A stretch of DNA of 64,000 bases from Endocalyx cinctus (lineage: Eukaryota > Ascomycota > Sordariomycetes > Amphisphaeriales > Apiosporaceae): the NCBI GenBank assembly GCA_001600455.1, contig BCKC01000011.1:62001-126000 (forward strand), given 5' to 3'. Under the pieces are notes generated by a model, which had not been told where the DNA came from, did no database searches, and saw only the letters and a list, made by a program, of their open reading frames with translations. A program made the position numbers and the translations under genes. The first letter of the stretch is position 1. Each line of letters starts with the position of its first letter. Positions 1-13,462 of this stretch are shown piece by piece.

Positions 1-233
1 CAAAAGACGGTCAATACTCTTCCTTTCAAGTAGATGTCTCTTTCTAATAATAAGTCATGTATACTGCCTGACTGCCTATGCCATATAATTTTATATTGTT
101 TAACTGGTTATACCCCACTAAGTGCCACTACCTACCTAGGTATATACATACACTACTCTACCTAACTTAATCCCTTGAAGCGCCGTCAAGCTTCAACCCC
201 CCGCCTCTGTAAATAGTATCAAAATATCACAAC
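1..233. promoter_or_regulatory. Upstream region of the DOA1 gene
   Basis: No coding sequence is seen. It contains a TACCTAGGTA-type palindromic stretch at 128-168 like those in several other gaps of this window. The start codon at 234 is preceded by an A-rich context (cacaac before ATG), as is usual in filamentous fungi. Confidence 0.4.
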
Positions 234-2769
234 ATGACCGATTTTAAGTTGTCCGCGCAACTGTCCGCGCACGAAGCCGATGTAAGTTTTACCTGCTACT
301 TGAAATATTGATTCTATCCTATAAAGAATATCGTAAAGAATATCTCTAATAAAATGCTTGACCTCCAATAGGTCCGAGATGTCCTCTTCCCTTCTCCAAC
401 CCTAATTCTATCCGCCTCTAGAGACCATACAGTAAGAGCTTGGAAACGGACAGCTACGTCACCTCCTACTTTCGAGCCCTCTATCACCAACCAAGGTTCC
501 GAGTTTGTCAACAGCTTAACTTACCTTCCCCCTTCTTCCGACTTTCCCCAAGGACTCGTCGTGTCCGGTGGCACCGATACCATCATCGATGTTCGGCCTA
601 CCACCTCCTCTCCTACAAATAACGCAGAACGTCTGTTGATTGGTCACGCTCGGAACATATGCGCCTTAGATATCCTTCCCGGTGGGAAATATATTGTCTC
701 TGGTAGCTGGGACAACAGTGCCCGGATATGGAGCGTGGGTAAATGGGAGACCGAAGTAGTCCTCGGTGGGCACGAAGGCGCGGTGTGGGATGTGTTACCC
801 CTAGACGAGACAACTATAGTCACCGCTTCTGCCGACAAGAATATTCGTATATTTGACCTTCGGACGGGCGTCGCTGGCGAAGTCCAACCTCGATCTACTA
901 TATACACTCCCGACGTCGTTCGAGCCCTCTGCAAGGTTCCTCACGGCCATCCTAGCGGCGCCGATATTGCCAGCGCGAGCAATGATGGTATTATTCGTTT
1001 ATGGAAACTAACCGGCCAGCAAGTTGGCGAGCTTCATGGCCACGAGAGTTTCATATACGCTCTCTCGGCTTTACCGTCTGGTGAGCTAGTGAGCTCAGGT
1101 GAAGATAGAACTGTCCGGATATGGAAAGGGACGGAGTGCATTCAGACTATCACGCACCCGGCCATTTCCGTGTGGACGGTTGCCGTGTGTCCTGAAACTG
1201 GCGATATAGTGTCCGGCGCAAGCGATAACGTCATCCGTGTCTTTACCCGAAGTCAAGAACGGATAGCAAGCCCCGACGTCCTAACACACTTTGATGAGTC
1301 GGTTAAATCTTCGTCGATACCCCAACAGCAAGTCGGTAACATCAACAAAGAGAAACTTCCCGGTCCCGAGTTTCTTACCTCGAAATCTGGCACGAAGGAT
1401 GGCCAGGTGCAAATGATCAACCAACCTAATGGATCTGTTACCGCTCATCAATGGTCCGTAGGACAACAACAGTGGATCGAAATCGGCACGGTGGTAGACG
1501 CTGTGGGTAGCAGTGGTCGCAAGGTTGAACACAATGGCAAATCTTACGACTACGTTTTTGATGTCGCAATCGAGGAGGGCGCGCCATCGTTCAAGCTGCC
1601 CTATAACCTTTCCGACAACCCTTACGCGGTCGCTCAAAAATTTATTGACGATAATGAGTTGTCGCAGAACTTCTTAGATGATATTGCCAAATTTATCATC
1701 AATAATACGCAAGGAGCAACCATCGGCCAGGACTCGGGAGGAGCTTCGTCTGGCCCCGACCCATACGGCACAGAATCACGTTACAAACCTACCGAGGAGT
1801 CGAATTCCCACCGGATAAAAGCCATCCCGCAGCGCGAATATCTCGATATTACCGCTGCTAAATACGAACGTAAGTCAATACCAGGAATCTTTTTTAACAT
1901 CGTACATCTTAGTCCCCGTTGATATATAGGGCTAGGATTCCTATGACCGAGAACTAACTCCTGAGATAGCCGTGTTCAAGAAGATCCTTAGCGTCAACTC
2001 GGCTCTTATAGCTGCTAGTCGCAAAGATTACGCCTTAAACCCTTCGTCCGTGGAGTCACTTACCTCCCTAAAGCAGTCACTAGAGAGTCAAAAGCTTGTC
2101 GCCAACGACGTCACTCTGAACCTCATCTCCATGATGTGCACAAGATGGGACTACGCTGACCGGTTAGCTCCACTAGACGTCCTTCGCTGCGTCGCCGTCT
2201 TGCCCGCGGCGGCAAAATACAGAGCTCCTACGGGAGAAAACCTGGTCCAAATCGCGGTAGCCGGTGCGCTATCGGGTATCCCCGAGGGCACGGCGCCGAA
2301 CGAGAACTGCGCTATGATGGCGCTTCGTACGATTGCTAACCTCTTCGCCTCGTCCGACGGTAGAAAACTGCTCTCCCAGCCGGCCGAGGTAGCGCAGGTG
2401 GCGAATCTCATGGACCGTGTCCTCGGCATCGGCGGGCAGACTCCCATAGGCCCCTTCAACCGAAACCTGCTCATCGCGCTTACAACGTCGTTACTGAATT
2501 TCTCCGTCATGGGCTCCAAGCACGTCGGCAGCATCTCAAACGCCGCCCAGGTACGCTTCCTGTCGGAGCTGTCTAGGGTCCTCCAGAAACAGTCGGACAG
2601 CGAGGTCGTGTTCCGCGCCCTTATCGCGACGGGAACGCTCATCACGGTCATCGGTGCGGGGGATCCCGAGGCGAAGAGCATGGCTTCGACTATCAGCATG
2701 ACGAAAGATAAGGTTGCCGATGCGAGGGTTAAAGAGGTGGCGGATGAATGTCTTGCTCTCCTGAGATGA
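234..2769 (+). CDS. DOA1: Ubiquitin-binding WD40/PFU/PUL protein DOA1 (UFD3/PLAA), Cdc48 cofactor
   Basis: Spliced gene with exons 234-281, 372-1869 and 1970-2769 (introns GTAAGT...AG), giving 781 residues. The N-terminal part up to about residue 300 is a WD40 propeller with repeated GH...W/D blades (for example HGHESFIYALSALPSGELVS). A PFU ubiquitin-binding domain follows at about 345-460 (starting near PGPEFLTSKSGTKDGQ), then an alpha-helical PUL domain from about 500 to the end, which binds the C-terminus of Cdc48/p97. In this family the protein works in ubiquitin homeostasis and protein degradation. The exon joins restore one frame across all domains (KYE-P-VFKKI at the second junction). 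The first exon codes for only 16 residues. Confidence 0.95.
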
Positions 2770-4070
2770 GCTTTGTAACTAGAACGACGACGGACCATCA
2801 CCCTTTCCCCTCTCTATTCTTCGCTGGCTCATTTGTCTACTTTACCCATGTTATTAGATTTAATATTGATGCTCGAGCGACACTGATGGTAATGGACACA
2901 AGGGAGAGATCCGACGAATGAGATATGAGAACCAACGTAACTTAACTTAGGTAGTAGTAAACACCTTAGCCAAGTTGATTAAAACAAAGGCAGAGTAACC
3001 TATCATAGTCTTATGGCAAGTGTGCTATGTGATATGGCTCTCTCTCCTTTTCTATCTCTCTGTCTCAAGCATGGTACGCGAGCCTACTTTGATCTCATTT
3101 TATCTTCACCTCCTGCGTTCCTCATAGGCAGGTTTCAATATGTGTCAGGTCAGGTCAATATTGTGACGGCCCCATTCTCCTACTTTCTCTCTTTGCTTTC
3201 CGTTTTACATTTGATGGTTTATCGACTTTGTTACAGATCGGATACCGAGAAACCCCTTTCCTCTCCGACACCCTTCTCTCCCCTCCCCGGATCCGAAACA
3301 TAAGAACCACAAACCCGAATATTCCGGGCGGTTACAGCAGCTTATCAAAAATAAGCTTCTAGCTCTGAAGCTTATTTCACCTCTGGTATATCCAGTGAAC
3401 CAAATCCTGTGAGATATCTATCCTCTCGCCGTATTTTTCGGGTTTTCCTTTTTTTTTGGGTAATTTGAGATCTGGGGGTATTCTAGTGGGAAGCCTAAGT
3501 AAGCAGATATACGATCACCAGTAATTTCAAGTTATGTAAATTTATTTTTGAACTTCAATTTTTTTTTTCATCTTTATTTGTTCTTTATGTCTCTCCCGTA
3601 TATACAATTATACCAGCGCTGACTGGATTGCACGATGATAATTTTATGTGATATAAGCACATTTCCCTCTCCCCTTTCTTGATGTAGTTCTTCCCTCTTC
3701 CTCCCTGCGTATCTTTGAAAAAAATAGGTACCCTTTTCCAAAGATAATAGTAAATAAATAGTTTCGCCTAGATAACGCCCTTTCCGAATTTCTGTTCTGA
3801 AGAAATTTCCTTTCCTCGAATAAAGTAGCAAAAAAAAGAGGTGTGATAATATGATATGATCAAAAGAAAAATGAGTTTGTACAGATATAGGTATCAATCA
3901 AAACATAGGAAAAAAAGGACTCGAGAATAAAATTGTCCGGTTCAGATAAGCCATCAAAATCCATTCCGATTGTCCCATGTCAGCTTCATCCAACCAGCCA
4001 TTTGAGTTGCAAGCCGGTTCCCCGCTTCAACTCGTCCTTTCCAGTGGGAGGAAATACGGCAAAATTAATT
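2770..4070. other. Convergent 3' intergenic region
   Basis: Lies between the 3' ends of DOA1 and the BIM1-like gene. It is T-rich with several T and A homopolymers (3451-3458, 3560-3569, 3830-3837). Short open frames here have no recognisable protein character. I see no gene, RNA or repeat that can be supported. Confidence 0.5.
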
Positions 4071-5010
4071 TTATACGGCGAATAATAACACGCTAACGAG
4101 GAAGGGTAAGAAGCCCATAACCCAAGCGGTAGTAGAAGATGGTGAGAAGGCGGCGAGGTGCGATCCCGCGTTGGTGCCGGTCTCGTTGGCGGCCGAGTTT
4201 ATCTCGGTCGTCGTGATAGTGTAGATCTCGGCGAATCCGAGATCCGTCGAGTTGAAGCAGTTGCTTTCGTTGACGCGAGGGATTCTCGAGTCACCGGCTT
4301 CGACGAGAGTTAAGTCGACGCACTGTAAGAAAAAAATCCATGGAGTTAGTCAAATAATTCGTTCTATGATGAAGATATCAAGGGTCCGAAAAAAAAAAAA
4401 AAGAAACACATACGGAAAATAGAGCAGCGCCGTGCTGCGCGATCTCGACCACCTGCAAGGTGACGTTGTCGCCCGGGGCGAAGGTCAGGTTCGCGGGCAT
4501 GGGCACCTGAGGCAGGCAGACGGTGCCGGGGTAAGGACCCTTAGACGGGCCGAGAAGCTGGAAGGGGGTGACCATGGGGAAGGACATGTTGATGGGACCG
4601 CCGTCGGGACCCTCGCTGCCGATGCCCAGGTTGACGTACAGGAAGGCGGTGTTGTGTCCCTGGAACCAACCGGGCTGGAAAGCAACGGCGCCGCCCGTTA
4701 TGGGCCAGTACGTCCGGTTCGACGTCACGTTGATACCGCCACCTAGTAAGAAAGGAGAAATGGGTCAGCGCAATGCAAGGGAGAGGGAGGTAAGAGTGAG
4801 AATAAGGGTTGTGGATTGAACATGTTGGTCCTAAACTAATCGATGAAGGTGAACGGAGCTCGTGTACTTACATGGATACATCCATTGCATACCATACGGC
4901 CATTCATCGTTTGTGTGCAAGTTGTTTCCTCTCCAGCCTGGATATGTGATGATAGTGTGCGCTGCCGCGAGCGTCGAGGCGAGTAGTGTTACTATTATTG
5001 AGGACAACAT
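4071..5010 (-). CDS. GPI-anchored BIM1/X325-like copper-binding protein
   Basis: Three exons on the minus strand: 5010-4872, 4742-4414 and 4322-4071 (donors GTAAGT and GTATGT), giving 239 residues. The first 17 residues are a signal peptide ending AAA, so the mature protein begins with His18 (HTIITYPGWRGNN). Such an N-terminal His is the copper ligand in the LPMO-like X325/BIM1 family. The motif GWFQGHNTAFLYVN supplies the conserved second His. Several Cys (WMYPCGG, TVCLPQ, FSVCVD, NESNCF) and N-glycosylation sites are present. The C-terminus is a Ser/Thr-rich spacer followed by a hydrophobic tail (AWVMGFLPFLVSVLLFAV) typical of a GPI signal. Family members take part in copper acquisition at the cell surface rather than polysaccharide oxidation; the specific role here is inferred. 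Confidence 0.88.
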
Positions 5011-7708
5011 TTTGAGATTTTCTTCTTCTTTTTTTTCTTCTTTCCTTTACGAAATGCCGATAAAAGACAATGAAAGGTATATTTTGCTGTTTTCGCCAGT
5101 CGCTGAACGACAAATCCGATATTTTCAATGCGAGTTGCCGACCAAAGTGCCCAAATCTAACCAAGGTAAGATTTTCTATACCACCAAATCGATACTTTCT
5201 CCAACTAAATCACAAGTATAGCCAGATAGAAACTAAGGTGATTACTAGGTGTGGAAGTAGAGGGAGATAGCCAACAAGATCACGCCCTGCGATGCACTTG
5301 TTATGTTCAAACTATCCTGGGAAAGGTGAGAATATATCCGGTGCCTTGGCTTCGTTGATTAATGGGAATATGTACGTGAGGGAGAAGAAAAAAAAATGAA
5401 AAAGAATACATGAAGAGAAGTTCGCAGGGCGGAACTGAGGTAATATTGTATAATTATTATTGGGGATTTTTTTTTTCCATAATTCCAAAAGAGCGACCCC
5501 GTCTGCAACCGCCCAACCCGACCAACCAGGCGAACCGCCGGCTTGGTGTGCTCACACCTGCATTTGCTTCTACGGGCTACTTTGAGTGGAATGGAGAGGT
5601 ATACTAGGCAAAGAAAGACAGTCACGAAAAAACAAATGTGCCAAAGGTCAAATGCGCTTGCGGTACCCCCGCCCGCGCCCCCGATATTCCCATGGATTTT
5701 TAATCGATGGGCGGCATTTCAGAGGTAAACGAACCAGTGAGATTGAGGAGATGGTGTGCACCATGTACAGGGGATTTTCCTATCCCCTGCTTGAGTGATC
5801 AACGTTGAACCAATGGGAAGATGCAGCGACTCGCTGGTGTTAGCATGCCATTCAAGGTGATTTGATAGAAAATAACCAATAGAGATACTGAATTTTAATT
5901 CGATGGCTGAGAAGTCCGGGGGGGTGTATTAAGCAAGGGCCTCTTCATTTTCGCAGTTAACCTGATTTTGGTTGGTGATGAGATACAGGGAGGTTCCACG
6001 AAGGGACATGGATATAGCTATCAATCTCAGTCAGATCCACTGAAATAAGCGCCGAGGAGTCCACTAGGGAAGGTAAATCTGCCAATCTTCGATCATATTT
6101 AACGGGAGCCAAGGATTAAATTGTGGCCCCCTCGAAATACTCGAGTACATCTTGTCGGCGTAGACTGCCAGACTACCCTGACTGCGTAGACCTTCGTACA
6201 CTACTCCGTACACTGCGGTATGTAGTATATGTCTGTACGTATACTACTACTGTACATAGTATACATATATGTAGAGAGGATAAGATGGTGGGATACCTAT
6301 TTTTGGCCATTCGTCACCACCATTATGACTTTTCTTTTATGATGGGGGACCAAAAAAAAAAAAAAAGGAGGAAAATGCAATTCTAGTATAGCTCGATGAT
6401 ACCTCAGCCCATTTTATGTTGTGTATCGTAAGGCTTTAAATCAGTTCATATTATACTAAAAAGATTCAACCTGTAAGAGGCGAGAAAAAGACGCCCGTTA
6501 AGATGAGAGCAGCTCAATCCCTCCAGACAATGAGCAGTTACTTCTACTGTAGATAGAATCATCTTATTCCTGAGATATGCCCAGATGGTTCTTAACTTTC
6601 ACGTGGTCATACCATAATACCCGAGTCCATAAACCAGAGAGCCCTGGAGATGTTTGTCTTTCAAAAGATCGACCGTCTCACGATCTACTCGTTACACTTA
6701 CTTGAGCATACCATAAGTAAGAAAATAGCTTACATATAGAGGTGATATGCAAGGCGTGTAAGGTGTGTCGCATCACATTAGTGTATACTAGATTAAGAAT
6801 AAGTAGGTTCTATTCATAGAATTGTTTAAGTTGTGTCGTCCATGATTGACACCGCGCACACACACACACACACTTTCTCTCTATCTATCTTTTGTTTGCA
6901 GCGTCACAACCGTCGCAACCGAGGAAAAGGCTCTCGTATATGACGAATACTACTTGCACAGAATAAAGTAAGATGTTCCTATAAATTTATACTATACAGT
7001 GAAAACATAACACAGTAAAAAAAGTATCCACGCATCTATAGTAAGATGATTGGATATGTGCCACGATGGCGCAGGGACAGAGACAGGAATGCAAGCGAAA
7101 TTGGCCGTTTATTCCGGCAATTAAAGATAAAGTTGTCCCTCGTACCGTACCCGAGCCTGGTGAAGAAAAATAGTAGACACAACCTTGGAAATTATTAAAC
7201 TGAGCCACAAAACTACATTAAGCCATTGAAAGAAAAACATCGTTAAATAAATATGTAAAACTTCACTGATATTATTTGGTTTATTGACTAAGTAGAATAT
7301 ATCGATAACATCTTTTAATACATAATTATATCCATAGTTTATCTGTGAATTTTGGCGATACACTACACGTAGATAGTACTATCATAGATGTAGAGTATAG
7401 AATCGTTCGAAGATATCTAGCCTCTTAATATTCGTAGATTGATAAATTGTCCCCTAGTTTCTCAAGCCCATTCGTTGTTTTTTTGCTACCTTCATATTCT
7501 TCTTATTCTTGTTCTTCGTTCTCCCTCTTTTCAAAAGTCAGGTATCGGAGCAATGAAGAGTTTTGCGACCCACAAAAATCATTATAGAGTAGTGGAAGTG
7601 AGGAATCGCTGAATTCAATATCATTAGCACTCTTACTAGTTCAGAAAATTAGAAGAGAAGAAGAACTTAAGGTAAAGTGAGAAAAAAAAAGAGAGAGAGA
7701 AAAATCAA
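5011..7708. other. Long divergent intergenic region
   Basis: Between the divergently transcribed BIM1-like and SRR1-like genes. Composition is ordinary to AT-rich. It contains a short (CA)n microsatellite at about 6857-6872, an A14 run at 6352-6365 and a GA-rich leader just before the SRR1 start (7682-7705). Open frames inside it are short and of random composition. No gene is supported. Confidence 0.5.
6857..6872. repeat. (CA)n microsatellite
   Basis: About eight CA dinucleotides in a row, directly followed by a CT-rich stretch. A simple-sequence repeat in the intergenic region upstream of the SRR1-like gene. Confidence 0.8.
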
Positions 7709-8582
7709 ATGGCTTCATCGGAGGATCCTAGTGAGTGGACGCAGGTATCCCGGAAAAAGCGCCGTCCCGGTCCACCATCCACGTCCAACGCACGGGTAGG
7801 ATCGTCTCATCCTACGCTCACTTCACCGACGGAGTCACCTACCCGGTCCAACCCGCCCACTCTCACCGTCGCCGAAATAGAGCGGGATTATCTACACTTC
7901 GGCGAACAATGGCGAAACTCGGTCACTTACCGCACCCTTCGCGCCATGCTCTCCTCGCGGGGTCAAGGTACCACCAAAATATCCAACGCGCTCTGCTTTG
8001 GTATCGGATCTTTCGACCCTCCCGACAGTTCATGGTTCGTCAGGCGTAAGGCGCATTGGGAACTTCACGCCTTTCATTTAATCGTCGAGGAAATCCAGAG
8101 ATCTCGAGGCGGCGATGCCATCCCGTGTTATTTTCAGGAACCTCTCTTCAGCGCCTCGGAGAAGAAATTCCTCGAGAATTTAGGTCATCAGGTCGTAGAT
8201 TCTCCTACGGGTTTCGAGCTTGTCGGCCGAGATAGCATATTCTTTGGTATCCACTTGTACTGCGACGTGTACGCGCTCGCCGTCGCGAAACATATCCCAG
8301 CCGTTTATGTCGGCACTCCTTACGAGACATGGGAAGAGACGTAAGTAAAGACTTTCAGAACGACAGCCTATCTTGTACGAGTTACCGATTGAGAGCTGTA
8401 AACCAACTAAAGCTTCCGTCATATCTAGGATGCATCTTTTACCTCGCTCTCGTAACGCGAACTGGGAGAGGCTGAAGGAATTGGACGAGCAATGCGAGAG
8501 GCAGAAATTCCCCGATGAAAAAAATGATTGGATATTCTCCAGTACATGCATCCACTGGAGAAGATCTCTCGACAACACCTAA
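7709..8582 (+). CDS. SRR1-like domain protein
   Basis: Two exons, 7709-8340 and 8429-8582, joined through a GTAAGT...CTAG intron, giving 261 residues. The N-terminus is basic and Ser/Pro-rich (VSRKKRRPGPPSTSN). The core matches the SRR1-like domain: CFGIGSFDPPDSSW at about residues 96-109, then an alpha/beta region including PCYFQEPLFSASEKKFLENLG and FFGIHLYCDVYALAVA. SRR1 proteins are linked to circadian and light signalling in plants and to haem or proliferation control in animals; the biochemical activity is unknown. The A-rich leader before ATG 7709 and lack of an upstream ATG in frame support this start. Confidence 0.85.
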
Positions 8583-8892
8583 AGGGGTATTTTTAATGGC
8601 CATTCCAGCTACTCTTATTTAAAATATTTTATCTATTTTATCATTTCCTTTTTTGTTTCTTTTGCACCGAATCTAATCATCCACGATGGACTTGAATTTT
8701 ATTCTAGACAGATACCCAGATAGAGGAGGGTACATACAAGTATGCTTCTTGCTGCTTATATTGAATCACTCGTATATACTTTGAACATGAACCGTATTCC
8801 CTTGGTGATTTCATTACACCTGCTGCCATCTCTCTATTTACAAATAATCTCTTCTCGGCTTAGACTCCCAGTAGGGATCCTTCGCTCAAAAT
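8583..8892. other. Short convergent 3' region
   Basis: About 310 bases between the 3' ends of the SRR1-like and xylanase genes. No coding or structured element seen. Confidence 0.5.
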
Positions 8893-10276
<1,384 letters not shown>

Positions 10277-12059
10277 GGTAGCGAGAAACGTGGTTTAATT
10301 ATTAGACGCGTATATGAGAGCGAGTTACTGTGAAGAGTCCTGGATATGTACTCGATAGCCGCACATGGTTTTCCTTTTCGAGAGGGAAGATCTCTCTCTA
10401 TCGTTATTATATATATGCGTCTCAAGATACTCCATATTGTTAAGCACATGACACTGCTTTCGGCACCACGAACCGAACTTCCATTACAGCAAAGGAAGGA
10501 AGATTTCTCATCGTTTGTTTTAGCTTAATCTACTGAGACTTATCGCATTGCCTTCTTCGTCGAAACACCCATTTACACTAGAACGGGAATAGGTTCATCA
10601 TGTGGCGGAGATTTCTTTTCACGACATTAGCATGCACTCTGTCAGCAGCCCAGCACTAATAAGGTAATGACGGTACCATGCGTGTTCCCCAAAGAGGCAA
10701 GTTACTCGGCATTCTGCAAGACCCTAAGGCAACCTTGGAAGCGATCTTGTTTTCACGACATAGAAACCAAGATTCACTAAAAAGTGATAATCTGATAAAA
10801 AAATCGGGTAGAAGTGATAATTCATCCCGGCGGGCGACATCTCATAGTTGAGGGAGTCCAGACCCTTTTCGCTTCCTGCTTCGTGGTTACCTTTGGGTTC
10901 GCAGCGCGCCTCAGCGTAGTATTAACTATTCCGAAAAGCTCATGCGGGGGTGGTCCTGTTCTCTGAACGGAGGAAAGATCGCCGGTGCCCTGATTTTTGT
11001 TCTTTTACACTTCCATTATATCGACTCTATTCAGCTACTGCCAAGTAACCAGACAATAATTTTGTACCTGGATGTTCTATTTGGGGAGACTCGGTGAATC
11101 TGATTTCCATGAACCAAGATCTGCTGTTTTACTATTTAGTGGTATTATATTCCCCCATCCCTCCTTGTCATGCATGATGATTAGAACCCGAAATTGAGCC
11201 ATTACCTGCATAATGAGGACCGAAATAATAGTCCTCTTTTTCATCCAATGACTAATGTTTATCTCGGACATGCGAATTAATTCATGGCCGGCTTCCGTCC
11301 CGATAAATTTGTTATGTTGTAAAACTTCAAGCTCTCAAGAATAACGTGACATGCCTCTGTGAAATCTATAAGAACGCCTAGAACACAGGAACTTCATAGC
11401 GTTAGATCACTAGGATTAAGAATACGACGTCCCGGAGTAGATATCCGTAAGGACTTCTTTTATATTAACTCACGCAGGTATGCGTATGTCTAATCTTGTA
11501 TTTGGAGAATCTAGTGGCAGTGTCGACCTTGCTTAGACAGGTATGTATGATGTGGTGGTGTTACCATTGTACTTGGCTACACAAGTCACAACTTTCCTCT
11601 CAACTGATGTCGAGATGAGGTTCTAGTCTAGGCAGGACTTGCACTGGTTAACAGGAGGTGGGTAGCTACCTAGGTAGGTTCTACGTTATCTAAGCACATG
11701 GATGCCATTGTTTCGCTTCCTTATCCTATGCTAGCTTCCACCTGTTCGGCTCTTCTCATTGCGTTTGCACTAGAGCTTTCGGAAACATCCTAGAATAATA
11801 GCAAGAGAGCATTATACTACCTGGATATGCAAATTAGCAATAGGATTCATGGATGTGAGACGTCTTTGGCGAAGCACGAGTCAAGCCTTACTCACGCCCA
11901 CGTATGTGGTTGGCGTGTTGGAGAAGCGGAAGCTAAACCTGAGCATCACTCGCGGCTAGGCTAAGTATCCGATTCTTGAGTCGTATGGCAATGTTAAGAT
12001 GTGCCGGAATATGCGAGTAGCGATAGGCCTTTCGGTGAATAAGCACGTCACAAAACACC
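10277..12059. promoter_or_regulatory. Upstream region of the xylanase gene
   Basis: A 1.8 kb region between the xylanase start and the 3' end of the PGAP4-like gene. A TATA-like element (minus-strand CATATA) lies at about 10310-10315, some 35 bases before the start. GCGGGG at 10944-10949 fits the CreA consensus SYGGRG. GGCTAGGCTAA at 11954-11964 resembles two overlapping XlnR/XYR1 boxes (GGCTAR) but is 1.7 kb from the start. No coding sequence is supported. Confidence 0.4.
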
Positions 12060-13462
12060 TCAGGTACCGGCTTTCATAGTATCGGCCACGGCATCAGCCC
12101 AAAGTCTATGTTCCTCTCCCAGTTTAATCGGGTCGTTCATCTCGAAGGAATAATCAAAAGGGGTATCGTCAGTGAGGGCTCCTGTCTGCTGATCTCCAAC
12201 CCCGTGCGAGCTTTTCCCACCCACGTGCTGGATAAGGACAGGCGTGACGGCGAAGCGCAGCCTATCGCCGCCGTTTGCCCAGTCTTCCATGAACGTGTCC
12301 ACGGCGGCGTGCTCGTCTTCGGTCTCGAGATACATCGGCAGCAGATGATTAACGACTTGCTCTTGGGGGAACACGAGTCCCTGCGCGCAGCATCCGTACT
12401 GGTGCATAAGACTGACGCCGGGCGATTTGGGGAGCATGCAGTTACGGCCGGCGGCGAAGAAAAGACCGATGAGCATAGGCGTGCAGACGCCAGATACGAC
12501 GAGGAGAAGGGGAATGGTCAATGTTTTACGGGCAGCAGCGAATCGCCAGCGGAGAAGCGCGAAGATGCCGACTTCTACTAGGACGACAGCGATGCTAGAC
12601 TCCACGTATAGAGGCCACTCTTCGCTATTCCACCCGAGAAGTCTACCATCGTAAAAAATTCGAAGGTAAAGAACTACAAAAAGTTAGGTATCAGTAATCT
12701 TAACTCCTTCGATATAATTCAAAAATCTAGACTAGCACGGGGAGACCTACAACTATCTCGTCCAAGCTCTTTCGTCTTATTTGAGGCAGTATTCAGGGCA
12801 GTCAGGAGCCGATGATACCATCCATCTAACGCGATCACGTCGTCTTCTATAGTCATAGTATATCTCGGGTTCACTTTCGCGCATTCGCTTAGTAGGACGG
12901 AGTAATCTATCTTTTGCTTTCGCGCGTGCGCGCCATAGCGGTCATCATTTTCGAGCTTTTCTACGAGACTCATAGTGTTGGGGTTGTCCGGATAGGTGGG
13001 TAGGCTATCGGCCATATTGAGAAGCCAAGGTTGTCCATAGCTCTCGTGAATGGATTGGTTTAAGTGGGCGAGGAATACGACGAGGTAGATGCGACTGCGC
13101 TCCCAATCATCTAGACCTTGTAGAACGGAGCCCAAGGTTTCCTTCAGGTAGGAGAAGCCATGTCTACTAACAGAGCCCACAGCTATGCATATATCGGGTC
13201 GATTATCGACATCGGTGGAGGTAGTTGTGGAATTGGACCATTTTTTCGGTGCGACGAGGGCAGCTTGATCGGCAAATTGACTAGCTTGAGCCTTTCTGAA
13301 TGATGAATACGATAAGACGCGAGCGCGTTCGGGCTGAAAGAAGACGGAGGATGGATCACGGAAGCAGGTAGATCTAAGATATAGAACTAGTAATAAGTAG
13401 CACAAGAGAAATCCCAGAAAGAACGAGGTAAAATTACGATTCTGACCATTGAATATCAGCAT
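12060..13462 (-). CDS. PGAP4-like GPI-glycan side-chain glycosyltransferase (TMEM246 family)
   Basis: Two exons, 13462-12754 and 12673-12060, giving 440 residues. The N-terminal membrane anchor is FTSFFLGFLLCYLLLVLYL. A GT-A-like region follows, with PDICIAVGSVSRHGFSYLKET and the acidic motif TIEDDV near residue 220. Exon 2 carries LYLRIFYDGRLLGWNSEEWP, then two closely spaced membrane helices (SSIAVVLVEVGIFALL and LTIPLLLVVSGVCTPMLIGL) and the segment VFPQEQVVNHLLPMYLETED. A glycosyltransferase fold interrupted by a pair of membrane helices is characteristic of PGAP4, which adds a sugar side chain to GPI anchors in the Golgi. The donor ATA|GTTGTA is not canonical; it was chosen because it alone joins the conserved GRD and LYLR blocks in frame. 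Confidence 0.82.

Noticed and set aside
2151..2801. 216-codon minus-strand frame over DOA1
   Set aside because: Overlaps the PUL-domain exon, which has strong family support; no independent motif.
3574..3897. 107-codon minus-strand frame
   Set aside because: Low-complexity, A/T-rich composition, no splice context and no recognisable motif.
4432..4746. Plus-strand frame over the BIM1-like gene
   Set aside because: Antisense shadow of exon 2 with no family character.
7060..7130. A-box-like sequence suggesting a tRNA gene
   Set aside because: No matching B box (GGTTCRANNCC) or cloverleaf follows. No tRNA or rRNA gene could be supported anywhere in the window, though a covariance search was not possible.
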